A stretch of DNA of 64,000 nucleotides from CAVRTM01 sp963696105 (GTDB taxonomy: Bacteria > Actinomycetota > Actinomycetes > Actinomycetales > Dermatophilaceae). Positions 16,393 to 25,084 of this stretch are shown here, piece by piece (position 1 is the stretch's first letter; each line of letters starts with the position of its first letter). Location of the stretch: positions 1,302,001 through 1,366,000 of the forward strand of contig CAVOIP010000005.1 of NCBI GenBank assembly GCA_963696105.1. Direction: 5' to 3'. Position numbers and translations under genes: made by a program. Below the pieces are notes generated by a model. It worked only from the letters and a program-made list of their open reading frames with translations. It was not told the origin of the DNA and did not search any database.

Positions 16393-18198
16393 TCAGCGCG
16401 GCGTCAGGACGATGCCGTAGTCGTGGATCTTGCGGTAGATCGTCGCCCGCGACATGCCGAGCGAGCGGGCCGCCCGCGTCTTGTCGCCCTCGGCGTCGGT
16501 GAGGGCCTGCACCACTGCGTCGCGCTGCATCGCCTCGATGAGGTTGAGGTGCCGCCGGCTGCCCGCACGCACGCTCGGTGGCAGGTCCTCGGGCGCGATG
16601 GCGCCGGTACGACGGTGCCGCACCACCTCGCGCAGCACGTCCAGCAGCTGCTGGGCGTTGCCCGGCCACGTCCCGCGCGTCAGGGTCCCCATCGCCTCGG
16701 GGGAGCAGGTGAGGGAGCCGCTCGGCCCGAGCTGGCCGAGGAAGAACGAGACCAGCGAGGGCACGTCACCGGCGTGCAGGCGCAGCGGCGGCACCTCGAC
16801 GGTCCTGGGGAAGAGCCGCAGCAGCGCGGCCGTGTCAGGGTCGTCGCCGGGGCGGGCGACCGTGAGCGCCACCCAGGGGGGAGCCTCCACGCCGGGACGC
16901 CGGGCGCTGTCGAGCGCCGTGGTGAGCTCGCGCAGCCGCATCCGGTCGAGCACGTCCACGTGCCTGATCACCAGGCTGTGGTGCTGCTCGGCCAGGACGT
17001 CGCGCACCGACTGCAGCCATGCCGTGGCGCTGGACGAGTCGGCCGCGTCGAGGACCTCCAGTCGCCGGATCGGCTGGGAGCGCAGCTGCACCGCCTGCAA
17101 CAGCGCCAGCTTGCCGACGCCCGGCTCGCCGCAGACCACCAGCCACTCGCCCGACCGGGAGGCCGTCTCCACCTGCCGGCAGGCACGCAGCCAGAGGGGG
17201 TCGGAGCCGACCACGCCCGGCAGGGGCATCCGGTGGGTGGACCGGTGGCCGGCGCGCTGCGGCTCGGGGGAACGCGCCATCTTGACGTGAACGACGGCGC
17301 CCCGGGTGCCCTCGCCCACGGGGTGGCTGAACATCCGTGCGACCGCACCCGAGGGCAGGTCCACGTCAACGGACCGCCGGCGCTCGCCGGTCAGGGACTC
17401 GCGGGCGTGGGCCAGCAGGGCGGTCTGGTCCGCCGGGTCGAGCACCCCACGGGCCTGGTCGTTGAGGATGACCGTGTCGTCGGTGACGGCGAAGATGATC
17501 CCGGGCAGGCGACGGCAGAGGCGCAGGTACTCCTGCAGCAGCTCCAGCTGCTGGGCGCCGGCCCCGGCGAGCAGCGCCTGGCGGATCTGCTGGGCGGTGT
17601 TCTTGGCCAGCGTCATCAGCAGCGGGCCGGCGTCCTTCGACCAGCACGTCAAGTCGATGGCACCCACGGTCCGTCCGGCGATGGGGTCGCGGATGGGGAC
17701 GCCGGCACACGAGAGCCGGTCGAGGTCCTCGGCGTAGTGCTCGTGCCCGAAGACGTAGGCGGCCCCGCCCACCTCCAGGGCGGTGCCGATGCCGTTGGTC
17801 CCGACCTGCTTCTCGGCGTAGCTGAAGCCCGGGGCCAGGTTGACGTTGTCGAGACACCGGTCGAGCTCGCGGTCGCCGGTCTGGCGGGACAGCACCAGCC
17901 CCGCCGGGTCGGTGAGGATGATGCTCATCGGCTGGTCGTCCAGCTGCTGGCGCAGCTGCCGCAGGACGGGCTGCGCGGTGCGCGTGAGCGGGGTGTCGAG
18001 GTCCACCTCGGGGGTGTGGTCCTGAAGGATCCGGTCGGCGGCGATCTTCAGGTCGCGGGAACGTTGCCACGAGGCGAGGATGGCGCTGCGCACGTGCACC
18101 GGGTCCAGCGGCTCGGCGGTCAGGAAGCGCAGCCGGTCGCCGGCGATGAGGTCCGCCGTCGCCGGCCCCGCGCGTCCGCGTGCTGTCGGTGCCGCCAT
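16393..18198 (-). CDS. mimR: MimR/AcoR-type transcriptional activator (GAF, degenerate AAA+, Fis HTH)
   Basis: 601 residues from the ATG at 18198 with GAGG upstream. N-terminal sensory GAF region (about 60-230: RSAILASWQRSRDLKIA and FSYAEKQVGTNGIGTALE), central AAA+ domain with Walker A GEPGVGK near residue 357, and C-terminal Fis-type HTH (GDKTRAARSLGMSRATIYRKI). The architecture is that of MimR and AcoR activators. The GAFTGA loop needed to contact sigma-54 is not visible where expected, consistent with an actinobacterium lacking RpoN. It is divergent from the monooxygenase operon and most probably activates it in response to a substrate such as propane, acetone or an alcohol; the palindromes at 18318 and 18738 are candidate sites. 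Confidence 0.85.
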   Translation of the reverse strand: MAAPTARGRAGPATADLIAGDRLRFLTAEPLDPVHVRSAILASWQRSRDLKIAADRILQDHTPEVDLDTPLTRTAQPVLRQLRQQLDDQPMSIILTDPAGLVLSRQTGDRELDRCLDNVNLAPGFSYAEKQVGTNGIGTALEVGGAAYVFGHEHYAEDLDRLSCAGVPIRDPIAGRTVGAIDLTCWSKDAGPLLMTLAKNTAQQIRQALLAGAGAQQLELLQEYLRLCRRLPGIIFAVTDDTVILNDQARGVLDPADQTALLAHARESLTGERRRSVDVDLPSGAVARMFSHPVGEGTRGAVVHVKMARSPEPQRAGHRSTHRMPLPGVVGSDPLWLRACRQVETASRSGEWLVVCGEPGVGKLALLQAVQLRSQPIRRLEVLDAADSSSATAWLQSVRDVLAEQHHSLVIRHVDVLDRMRLRELTTALDSARRPGVEAPPWVALTVARPGDDPDTAALLRLFPRTVEVPPLRLHAGDVPSLVSFFLGQLGPSGSLTCSPEAMGTLTRGTWPGNAQQLLDVLREVVRHRRTGAIAPEDLPPSVRAGSRRHLNLIEAMQRDAVVQALTDAEGDKTRAARSLGMSRATIYRKIHDYGIVLTPR

Positions 18199-18317
18199 CG
18201 CCACCTCGCTCCGCGGCCGCTTTCCGGGCCGCCCGTCGTGAACCGCCGCAGGTCCCCGGCGGACCCGCTCGGCCTGCGTCGTCGCCCCCGAGCCTAGGCA
18301 CAGGCCGTCCCTCCCCA

Positions 18318-18336
18318 GTGTCTCAGAGTGAGACAC
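18318..18336. promoter_or_regulatory. MimR-type palindrome, distal site
   Basis: Perfect dyad GTGTCTCA-GAG-TGAGACAC, 8+8 bp with a 3-bp centre. It lies 120 nt upstream of the activator start and 111 nt upstream of the 82-aa gene. The same core recurs at 18738, upstream of prmA. Confidence 0.75.
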
Positions 18337-18446
18337 CGCGGCTCAGGGCTTCGGGATAGACCGATCTCACTGGCCCCTGCCGGGCCGGTCCGTCGTGGCG
18401 GGCTCCGGCAGGGACACCGACATCCCGAGGATGTGGAGCACGGTCC

Positions 18447-18695
18447 ATGGACGAGCCCACCGCCGCAGAGCCCGAGACGTACAACCCCTGGAGCGTCGTC
18501 CACGTGGTCTTCGCCCACCTGGCCGAGCAGGGGCTGCACCCCGTCCTCGGCGAGACCGGTGATCCCGGCCCGCCGGCCCGCAGCCTGCTCGAGGCCCTCG
18601 GCATCCAGCCGGCGGCGGAGGGCAACCGCGAGGTGATGCGCGGCGTACGGGCGCACCTCGAGGAGCTGCGCATCGCCGTGTTCGAGGACCCATGA
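18447..18695 (+). CDS. small hypothetical protein upstream of prmA
   Basis: 82 residues from the ATG at 18447 with GGAG 8 nt upstream. Soluble and acidic, probably two or three helices: NPWSVVHVVFAHLAEQGLHP, then RSLLEALGIQPAAEGN and EVMRGVRAHLEELRIAVFE. No known motif recognised. It has good actinobacterial codon use and lies between the two activator palindromes, 145 nt before prmA, so it is the first gene on this side of the divergent promoter region. It could be a small accessory or regulatory protein of the monooxygenase; that is inference from position only. Confidence 0.65.
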   Translation: MDEPTAAEPETYNPWSVVHVVFAHLAEQGLHPVLGETGDPGPPARSLLEALGIQPAAEGNREVMRGVRAHLEELRIAVFEDP

Positions 18696-18737
18696 GGAGC
18701 CCTCGCGACCTGGGCGCCCCCCGGCATCCCGGGGCCC

Positions 18738-18752
18738 GTCTCAACGTGAGAC
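18738..18752. promoter_or_regulatory. MimR-type palindrome, prmA-proximal site
   Basis: GTCTCA-ACG-TGAGAC, the same half-sites and 3-bp spacing as the site at 18318 with shorter arms. It is 88 nt upstream of the prmA start, a plausible activator position for a second promoter. Confidence 0.7.
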
Positions 18753-18840
18753 CTCGGGCGCCGCTCGCACTGTGTTGTCTGGCGAGCACTGGCACCGAGG
18801 TGTCGCACCGTTCTTTCCCCAGCTGAACCAAGGAGTGCTG

Positions 18841-20493
18841 ATGAGTCGCCAAAGCGTGGCCAAGGCTCACGAGAAGATCCAGGAGCTCGCCTGGGAGCCG
18901 CTCTACCACGAGCCGGTGTCCCAGTACGGGACGGACTACACCTTCCACAAGGCCAAGAAGAAGGACCCGCTCAAGCAGGTGCTGCGGTCCTACTTCCCCA
19001 TGCAGGAGGAGAAGGACCACCGGGTCTACGGTGCGTCCGACGGCGCCATCCGCGGGAACATGTTCCGCCAGGTCGAGGAGCGGTGGCTGGAGTGGCAGAA
19101 GCTGTTCCTGAGCATCATCCCCCTGCCGGAGATCTCCGCGGCCCGGGCGATGCCGCTGCTGTTCCGCAACGTCCCGAACCCCGAGCTGCACAACGGCCAG
19201 GCCATCCAGATGATCGACGAGGTACGCCACTCGACGATCCAGCAGAACCTCAAGCGCCTGTACATGAACAACTACATCGACCCCGCCGGGTTCAACAGCA
19301 GCCTCCGGAGCTTCCAGAACGACTACTGCGGCACCATCGGGCGTCAGTTCGCCGAGGGGTTCATCACCGGTGACGCGATCACGGCCGCGAGCATCTACCT
19401 CACGATCGTGGCGGAGACCGCGTTCACCAACACCCTGTTCGTGGCCATGCCGGCCGAGGCGGCCGCCAACGGAGACTACCTGCTGCCGACGGTCTTCCAC
19501 TCGGTCCAGTCCGATGAGTCGCGGCACATCAGCAACGGCTACGCCACGCTGCTGATGGCCCTGGCGGACGAGGGCAACCACCAGCTCCTCGAGCGCGACC
19601 TGCGCTACGCGTGGTGGAACAACCACCGCGTCGTGGACGCCGCGATCGGCACCTTCATCGAGTACGGCACCAAGGACCGGCGCAAGGACCGCGAGAGCTA
19701 TGCCGAGATGTGGCGGCGGTGGATCTACGACGACTACTACCGCAGCTACCTGGTCCCCCTCGAGAAGTACGGCCTGGTCATCCCGCACGACCTCATCGAG
19801 GAGGCGTGGAACCAGATCTGGAACAAGGGCTACGTGCACGAGGTCGCACAGTTCTTCTGCACCGGGTGGCTCGCCAACTACTGGCGGATGGACCCGATGA
19901 CGGACAAGGACTTCGAGTGGTTCGAGTACAAGTACCCGGGCTGGTACGACAAGTACGGCGCCTGGTGGGAGAACTACGCCCGGCTCTCGACGCCGAACGG
20001 GCACCACCCGATCGTCGCTGAGGACGTCAGCTACCAGTACCCCCACCGCTGCTGGACCTGCATGGTGCCCTGCCTCGTGCGCGAGGACATGGTCATGGCG
20101 GAGGTCGACGGGCAGATGCGGACGTACTGCCACGAGGCGTGCCGCTGGACCGACGTCGAGGCGTTCCGGCCGACCTACCAGGGCCGGCAGACGCCGAACA
20201 TGGGCCAGCTCATCGGCAAGCGCGAGTGGGAGACGCTGTACCACGGCTGGAACTGGGCCGACGTCGTCTCCGACATGGGCAACGTGCGGGCGGACGGCAA
20301 GACCCTGGTCGCCCAGCCGCACCTGAACCTGGACCCGCAGAAGATGTGGACCCTGGACCACCTGCGCCGGATGCCGCCGCTGCAGAGCCCGAACGTGCTG
20401 CTCAACGAGATGACCCCCGAGGAGCAGCAGGCGTTCCACGCCGACTACATCCGCGGTGGCCCCGCGGGCCGTCCGGCTCCTGCACTCAGCTGA
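18841..20493 (+). CDS. prmA: soluble diiron monooxygenase, large (alpha) hydroxylase subunit
   Basis: 550 residues from the ATG at 18841 with AAGGAG 5 nt upstream. This is the catalytic subunit of the propane/acetone/phenol group (PrmA/MimA). The two diiron ExxH ligand pairs are visible: QMIDEVRHS near residue 126 and QSDESRHIS near residue 226. The C-terminal half has the CWTCMVPC and YCHEACRW cysteine/histidine cluster seen in this family. With PrmC and PrmD it forms the hydroxylase, and PrmB supplies electrons. Reaction: O2- and NADH-dependent hydroxylation of small alkanes, ketones or phenols; the natural substrate cannot be set from sequence. First of the four prm subunit genes. Confidence 0.93.
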   Translation: MSRQSVAKAHEKIQELAWEPLYHEPVSQYGTDYTFHKAKKKDPLKQVLRSYFPMQEEKDHRVYGASDGAIRGNMFRQVEERWLEWQKLFLSIIPLPEISAARAMPLLFRNVPNPELHNGQAIQMIDEVRHSTIQQNLKRLYMNNYIDPAGFNSSLRSFQNDYCGTIGRQFAEGFITGDAITAASIYLTIVAETAFTNTLFVAMPAEAAANGDYLLPTVFHSVQSDESRHISNGYATLLMALADEGNHQLLERDLRYAWWNNHRVVDAAIGTFIEYGTKDRRKDRESYAEMWRRWIYDDYYRSYLVPLEKYGLVIPHDLIEEAWNQIWNKGYVHEVAQFFCTGWLANYWRMDPMTDKDFEWFEYKYPGWYDKYGAWWENYARLSTPNGHHPIVAEDVSYQYPHRCWTCMVPCLVREDMVMAEVDGQMRTYCHEACRWTDVEAFRPTYQGRQTPNMGQLIGKREWETLYHGWNWADVVSDMGNVRADGKTLVAQPHLNLDPQKMWTLDHLRRMPPLQSPNVLLNEMTPEEQQAFHADYIRGGPAGRPAPALS

Positions 20494-20524
20494 CCGACCG
20501 ACCCCGGAAGGGACTGGAGGAGGA

Positions 20525-20545
20525 GGCGCGGCGGCACGCCGCGCC
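20525..20545 (+). terminator. strong hairpin between prmA and prmB
   Basis: GGCGCGGCG-GCA-CGCCGCGCC, nine perfect base pairs closed by a 3-nt loop, in the 92-nt prmA-prmB gap. There is no T-run. It may terminate part of the transcripts or protect the prmA 3' end, lowering reductase relative to hydroxylase. Confidence 0.6.
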
Positions 20546-20585
20546 GCCTCTTCCGCCCTTTCCCCACCGCACGGCAGAGGGAACC

Positions 20586-21623
20586 ATGGCCGACACCCAC
20601 AAGGTGCGTTTCGAGCCGGTAGGCATCGAGATCGACGTCGACGAGGAGAAGACGGTCCTGCGCGCAGCGACCGAGCAGGGCCTCATGCTCATGCACGGGT
20701 GCAAGGAAGGCCAGTGCGCGGCCTGCAAGTCCTTCGTCCTCGACGGCGACGACATCGAGCTCGACCGCTACTCGACCTTCGCGCTGCCGGACTACGAGAA
20801 GGACGAGGGCTACACCCTCCTCTGCCGGGCGCACGTCTACGAGGACGTGACGATCGAGCTCCTCAACTACGACGAGGAGATGATCCACTCCGGCCTGCCG
20901 ATCCAGACCGTCCACGCCGAGGTGGTCTCGAACGAGCTCGTCACCCCCGACATGCACAGCCTGGTCCTGCGGCTCGTGGAACCCACCGAGCTGGCGTTCT
21001 TCCCCGGCCAGTACGTCGACCTCACCGTCCCGGGCACCGAGACGACGCGGTCGTTCTCCATCGCCAACACCTCCTCGAAGGAGAGCGGGCAGCTCGAGTT
21101 CGTCATCCGGGCCTATCCCGACGGCGAGTTCTCCCGGCTGCTGGACGGCGGCCTGGGCGCCGGCACGAGGGTCGACGTGGTCGGCCCGTTCGGGGCGTTC
21201 ACGCTGCGCGAGAGCCGCGAGTGCGACCTGGTCTTCGTCGGCGGTGGCGCAGGGATGGCGCCGATCCTGTCCCTCCTGCGCACGCTCGCCGCCAAGGGCA
21301 GCACCCGCAGGGCGACCTTCTACTACGGGGCTCGCCGCCGGCGGGACCTCTGCTTCGAGAAGGAGCTCGCCGAGCTCGAGACGCACCTGCCGGGCTTCCG
21401 TTACGTGCCGGCCCTGTCCGAGCCCGACGAGGAGGCGTGGGACGGGGAGGTCGGGTTCATCACCGACGTCCTCCGGCGCCACCAGCTCGACCTCACCGAC
21501 GTCGACTCCTACGTCTGCGGACCACCGCCGATGGTCGAGGCGGCCATGGAGGTGCTCGGCGTCCTCGGCGCCTCCGAGAAGCGCATCTACTACGACAAGT
21601 TCACCACGACCGCACCGTCCTGA
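20586..21623 (+). CDS. prmB: monooxygenase reductase subunit (2Fe-2S, FAD, NADH)
   Basis: 345 residues from the ATG at 20586. N-terminal plant-type ferredoxin domain with cysteines 39, 44, 47 and 80 (CKEGQCAACK ... YTLLC); FAD-binding domain with RSFSIANTS near residue 158; NAD-binding domain with VFVGGGAGMAPILSLLR and YVCGPPPMVEAA. This order is that of the PrmB/MimB/MmoC reductases, which pass electrons from NADH through FAD and the Fe-S centre to the diiron hydroxylase. Ends 29 nt before prmC. All expected cofactor residues are present. Confidence 0.93.
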   Translation: MADTHKVRFEPVGIEIDVDEEKTVLRAATEQGLMLMHGCKEGQCAACKSFVLDGDDIELDRYSTFALPDYEKDEGYTLLCRAHVYEDVTIELLNYDEEMIHSGLPIQTVHAEVVSNELVTPDMHSLVLRLVEPTELAFFPGQYVDLTVPGTETTRSFSIANTSSKESGQLEFVIRAYPDGEFSRLLDGGLGAGTRVDVVGPFGAFTLRESRECDLVFVGGGAGMAPILSLLRTLAAKGSTRRATFYYGARRRRDLCFEKELAELETHLPGFRYVPALSEPDEEAWDGEVGFITDVLRRHQLDLTDVDSYVCGPPPMVEAAMEVLGVLGASEKRIYYDKFTTTAPS

Positions 21624-21652
21624 TCAGACCACGACAGAGAGGCGGGTCAGCG

Positions 21653-22822
21653 ATGACCACCACCCCGGAGCGAAGTCTTCCCCATCCGCACTTCACCGAC
21701 GCGGAGGCCGGCGCCAAGGAGTTCCCGGACTCGACGGCACGCACGTTCAACTACTTCACGCCGACCAAGCGCCGGCAGTCGCACTACGAGGACGTCACCG
21801 TCGAGGTGCAGCCGGACCCCCGGCACTACCTGAGCCAGGGCTGGCTCTACGGGTTCGCGGACGGCCGCGGTGGCTACCCGCTGGAGTGGACCGCGCTGAA
21901 GGCGTGGGGCTCCGACCGGCCGGTGCCCGAGCGCTACCCCGGCTCGGGCGGCCAGGGCTACCCGTGGCCGGCACACGGCTGGCACGAGTTCCGCGACCCC
22001 AACGAGGAGTGGGAGCTGACGCTCTACCGCTACAACGCCAACGTGGTCCGCCAGATCAACCAGAACATCGAGACCGCGCGCCAGACCAAGGCGTTCGACC
22101 AGTGGAACCGCAACTGGGTCCAGTTCGTGGAGCGCCACATCGGCGCCTGGATGCACGTCGAGCAGGGCCTCGGGCTCTACCTGTTCGCGAACGCCAACCG
22201 CCGCGGGCCGACCAACATGCACAACACCGCGATATCGGTGAACAGCATGCACCGGATCCGCTTCGCCCAGGACCTCGCGCTCTACAACCTCACCCTGAGC
22301 GAGGAGCTCGAGGACTTCGACGGTGAGGCGCACATCGAGACGTGGAACAGCGACCCGATCTGGCAGGGCGTGCGCCGGGTGGCCGAGCAGCTGACCGCGG
22401 TCGACGACTGGGCCGAGGCGGTCTTCGCCACCAACGTCATCTTCGAGCCGCTGGTCGGTGAGCTGTTCCGCAGCGGTCTGGTCCAGCAGGCGGCTCCCCG
22501 CAACGGTGACTTCGTGACGCCGACGGTGGTCGGCGCCGGCGAGTACGACTACGCCCAGCGCGACCTGCTCTACACCATCGCCATGTTCGAGCCGCGGGTG
22601 ACCGACAAGGAGTTCGCCGAGCACAACACCGCGCTCATGGAGGGGTGGATGCGGGAGTGGGTGCCCCGCTGCATCAACGCCAGTCGCACCCTGCAGCCCC
22701 TGTGGTCGCTGCCGGACCACAAGCCGCCACGGTTCGAGGACAGCCTCACCCAGGCCAAGCGGCGTTTCAGCGCCGTCCTCGCCGACCTTCGCCTCAACGA
22801 GCCAGAGGAGCTGACGCTGTGA
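21653..22822 (+). CDS. prmC: soluble diiron monooxygenase, small (beta) hydroxylase subunit
   Basis: 389 residues from the ATG at 21653. It starts with a polar tail and then RTFNYFTPTKRRQSHYEDVTVEVQPDPRHYLSQGW, diagnostic of the beta subunits of the propane/acetone monooxygenases. It has the same helical fold as PrmA but lacks a complete set of metal ligands, as expected, and structurally supports the catalytic subunit. Length is normal. Its TGA overlaps the GTG of prmD (GTGA), giving translational coupling. Confidence 0.93.
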   Translation: MTTTPERSLPHPHFTDAEAGAKEFPDSTARTFNYFTPTKRRQSHYEDVTVEVQPDPRHYLSQGWLYGFADGRGGYPLEWTALKAWGSDRPVPERYPGSGGQGYPWPAHGWHEFRDPNEEWELTLYRYNANVVRQINQNIETARQTKAFDQWNRNWVQFVERHIGAWMHVEQGLGLYLFANANRRGPTNMHNTAISVNSMHRIRFAQDLALYNLTLSEELEDFDGEAHIETWNSDPIWQGVRRVAEQLTAVDDWAEAVFATNVIFEPLVGELFRSGLVQQAAPRNGDFVTPTVVGAGEYDYAQRDLLYTIAMFEPRVTDKEFAEHNTALMEGWMREWVPRCINASRTLQPLWSLPDHKPPRFEDSLTQAKRRFSAVLADLRLNEPEELTL

Positions 22823-23193
22823 GCACGTTCACGACTGCCGAGAGCCCGTTCAAGGTGGACAACACCGCCTCGAACCGGTGCGGCGTGACGCTGATGAACA
22901 ACCAGGTGGGCGCCGTGGTCGCGGAGGTGATGCGGGGCAAGCCAGGGGTCACCGTGACCCCCCTGCCGTCCATGATCCGCGTGGACGCGGACGGCCGGAT
23001 GGACTTCGAGTACGACGAGATCTCCGAGGCGCTCGGCGAGGAGCCCGGCTTCTTCGACTCGGCGGAGTTCGAGGAGAACATGTCGACCCACTACGGCCGG
23101 ATGATCCACGAGGACGACCGCACGATCATGTTCGCCAACCCCGAGGACGCCGCCGACCTCATCGGCTTCGACCTCAAGGCATCGACGACCTGA
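22819..23193 (+). CDS. prmD: monooxygenase coupling/effector protein
   Basis: 124 residues from the GTG at 22819, which overlaps the prmC stop by 4 nt; open frame extends upstream but inside prmC. The sequence NRCGVTLMNNQVGAVVAEVMRGKPGVTVTPLPSMIRVDADGRMDF is typical of MmoB/DmpM-type effector proteins without cofactors, which bind the hydroxylase and gate substrate and electron entry. It has the slightly acidic composition and length of PrmD/MimD. Fourth and last subunit gene. Confidence 0.92.
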   Translation: MSTFTTAESPFKVDNTASNRCGVTLMNNQVGAVVAEVMRGKPGVTVTPLPSMIRVDADGRMDFEYDEISEALGEEPGFFDSAEFEENMSTHYGRMIHEDDRTIMFANPEDAADLIGFDLKASTT

Positions 23194-23238
23194 CCGCAAC
23201 ACCCCCCTTCGCTCGCCCGCGACCCACCAGGAGGACCC

Positions 23239-24306
23239 ATGTACGAGAAGGATGGCGAGAAGTACTTCGTCGTCGACAGCCACATGCACTTCTGGGACGC
23301 CAGCCCGCAGAACTGGGTCGTCGGCCAGGAGAACTACGCCAAGGGCTGGATCGAGTGCTTCCACGCCTACCAGTCGCTCGGCCCGCCGGACACGCACTGG
23401 TCGATCGAGCACTTCCAGAAGTACTCCGAGGACGACCTGATGAAGGACGTCTTCGAGGAGGGCCACGTCGACGTGGCGATCTTCCAGCCGACCTACCTCA
23501 AGGAGTGGTACCGCACCGGGTTCAACACCACCGAGCAGAACGGCGTCGTGGCGGAGCAGCACCCGGGCCAAGTTCATCGTCAACACCCGCTGGGACCCCC
23601 GCGAGGGCGACGCCGGCCTGAAGGAGCTCGAGGAGAACGTCGCGCGCTGGGGCTCCAAGGGCGTCAAGCTCTACACGGCGGAGTGGCTGCACGGATCTCG
23701 CGGCTGGACGCTCAAGGACCCCGAGGCCTACCGCTACCTGGAGAAGTGCCAGGAGCTCGGGATCAAGAACATCCACGTGCACAAGGGCCCGACGATCTGG
23801 CCGCTGGACAAGGACGCCTTCGACGTCGCCGACGTCGACCACGCCGCGACCGACTTCCCCGACCTCAACTTCATCGTCGAGCACGTCGGCCTGCCGCGGA
23901 TCGAGGACTTCTGCTTCATGGCGACGCAGGAGCCCAACGTCTACGCCGGGCTGTCGGTGGCCATCGGCGGGCTGATGTCACGCCCGGCCGAAGTTCTTCG
24001 CGAAGGTGATGGGCGAGCTGCTGTTCTGGGTCGGCGAGGACAAGATGACCTTCGGCAGCGACTACAGCATCTGGGAGCCGAAGTGGCAGGTCGAGGGCTT
24101 CGTCGACTGGGACTACCCCGACGACGAGCAGTTCTCCGACTACCCCCGGGTCAACGTCAACACCAAGAAGAAGATCCTCGGCCTGAACGCGGCGAAGCTC
24201 TACGACCTCGAGGTGCCCGCAGGGATGTGAGCTCGAGGGCGAGTCCGGCACGCCGGCGGCCCAGGACGACGCGAAGCTCGTCGAGGACGGGGGTGCACGG
24301 GTGTGA
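23239..24306 (+). pseudogene. amidohydrolase family protein of the prm/mim operon (frameshifted)
   Basis: From the ATG at 23239 (AGGAGG upstream) the frame gives EKYFVVDSHMHFWDASPQNW, the metal-binding HxH start of a PF04909 amidohydrolase like those found between mimD and mimG. Protein similarity jumps frame after AEQHPG near 23568 (extra C), again near 23990 after GGLMSRPA (extra G), and probably near 24223, where removing one G replaces the early stop at 24230 with a reading that ends at a TGA at 24304-24306 overlapping the next GTG. The joined product is about 354 residues and includes NFIVEHVGLPRIEDF and FGSDYSIWEPKW. Role in the operon is unknown; hydrolysis of an oxidation product is one idea. 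Sequence error is suspected. Confidence 0.85.
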
Positions 24307-25010
24307 CGGACTCCGCGCAGGTGCTGGCCGCCCTCGATGCGGTGCGCGACCCCGAGCTCGACGAGCCGGTGACGTCGTTGGGCTTCGTGGCGTCGTGCAC
24401 CGTCTCGCCGGACGGCGTCGCGAGCGTCCGGCTGCGGCTGCCGACGTACTTCTGCGCCCCCAACTTCGCCTACCTCATGGTCGCCGACGCGTACGACGCC
24501 GTGAGCGCGGTCGAGGGGGTGCGGCGGGCCGACGTGGTCCTGGAGGACCACTTCGCGTCGGACACCATCAACGCCGGGGTGGCGCGGCGGTCGGGGTTCG
24601 TGCAGTCCTTCGAGGGCGAGGCGGTGGACGAGCTCGACAGCCTGCGGGCGGACTTCGTGCGCAAGGCCGTGCTCGCGGGCACGGACCGGGTCTGCCGGCC
24701 GATGCTCGCGAGGGGCGTCACGGCGGCCGAGCTCGCCGGCCTCACGCTGGGCGAGGCGCCGGCCACCCCTGACCGGGAGCGGCTGCGCAGCCGGCGCGCC
24801 GAGCTGGGCCTGCCCGCCGGGGACGACGCGCCGCTGCTGGTCGACGCCACGAGCGGCGCGGCCGTCGGGGCCGAGGGGCTGTCCATGCACCTGGCACGGA
24901 CGCGCCTCACCCGGGTCAGCGTCGAGGCCAACAGCGGCGTGTGCCGCGGCCTGCTGCGGGAGCGGTATCCCTCGATGGTCGGTCAGGGCCAGACGCCTGA
25001 TCCGCCCTGA
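24303..25010 (+). CDS. DUF59/MIP18 family Fe-S assembly protein of the prm operon
   Basis: 235 residues from the GTG at 24303. Residues 1-95 form a DUF59 domain (VLAALDAVRDPELDEPVTSLGFVASCTVS ... RLRLPTYFCAPNFAYLMVADAY), the SufT/PaaD-like fold used in metal-sulfur cluster maturation, with the conserved PTYFC cysteine. Residues 95-235 are an extra helical part with no recognised motif. Orthologs lie in the same place in mycobacterial mim operons. Probably helps load metal or Fe-S into the reductase or hydroxylase. The start overlaps the inferred end of the amidohydrolase frame by 4 nt. Confidence 0.85.
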   Translation: MTDSAQVLAALDAVRDPELDEPVTSLGFVASCTVSPDGVASVRLRLPTYFCAPNFAYLMVADAYDAVSAVEGVRRADVVLEDHFASDTINAGVARRSGFVQSFEGEAVDELDSLRADFVRKAVLAGTDRVCRPMLARGVTAAELAGLTLGEAPATPDRERLRSRRAELGLPAGDDAPLLVDATSGAAVGAEGLSMHLARTRLTRVSVEANSGVCRGLLRERYPSMVGQGQTPDPP

Positions 25011-25022
25011 CCCGAGCGCCCC

Positions 25023-25056
25023 TTCCGGGGTCGGCCACACCCGGCCGGCCCCGGAG
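25023..25056 (+). terminator. hairpin upstream of groEL
   Basis: CCGGGG-T-CGGCC / GGCCG-G-CCCCGG around a 6-nt ACACCC loop: 12 pairs with one G-U, extendable by two more. It has no T-run. It lies between the DUF59 gene and groEL and may act as an attenuator or mRNA stabiliser. Confidence 0.55.
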
Positions 25057-25084
25057 CCGCCCGCACCGCAGGGTGCCGACCCGT

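Noticed and set aside
18753..18840. Sigma-54 (-24/-12) promoter ahead of prmA
   Set aside because: No GG-N10-GC element with the right surroundings was convincing, and the activator lacks the sigma-54 contact loop.
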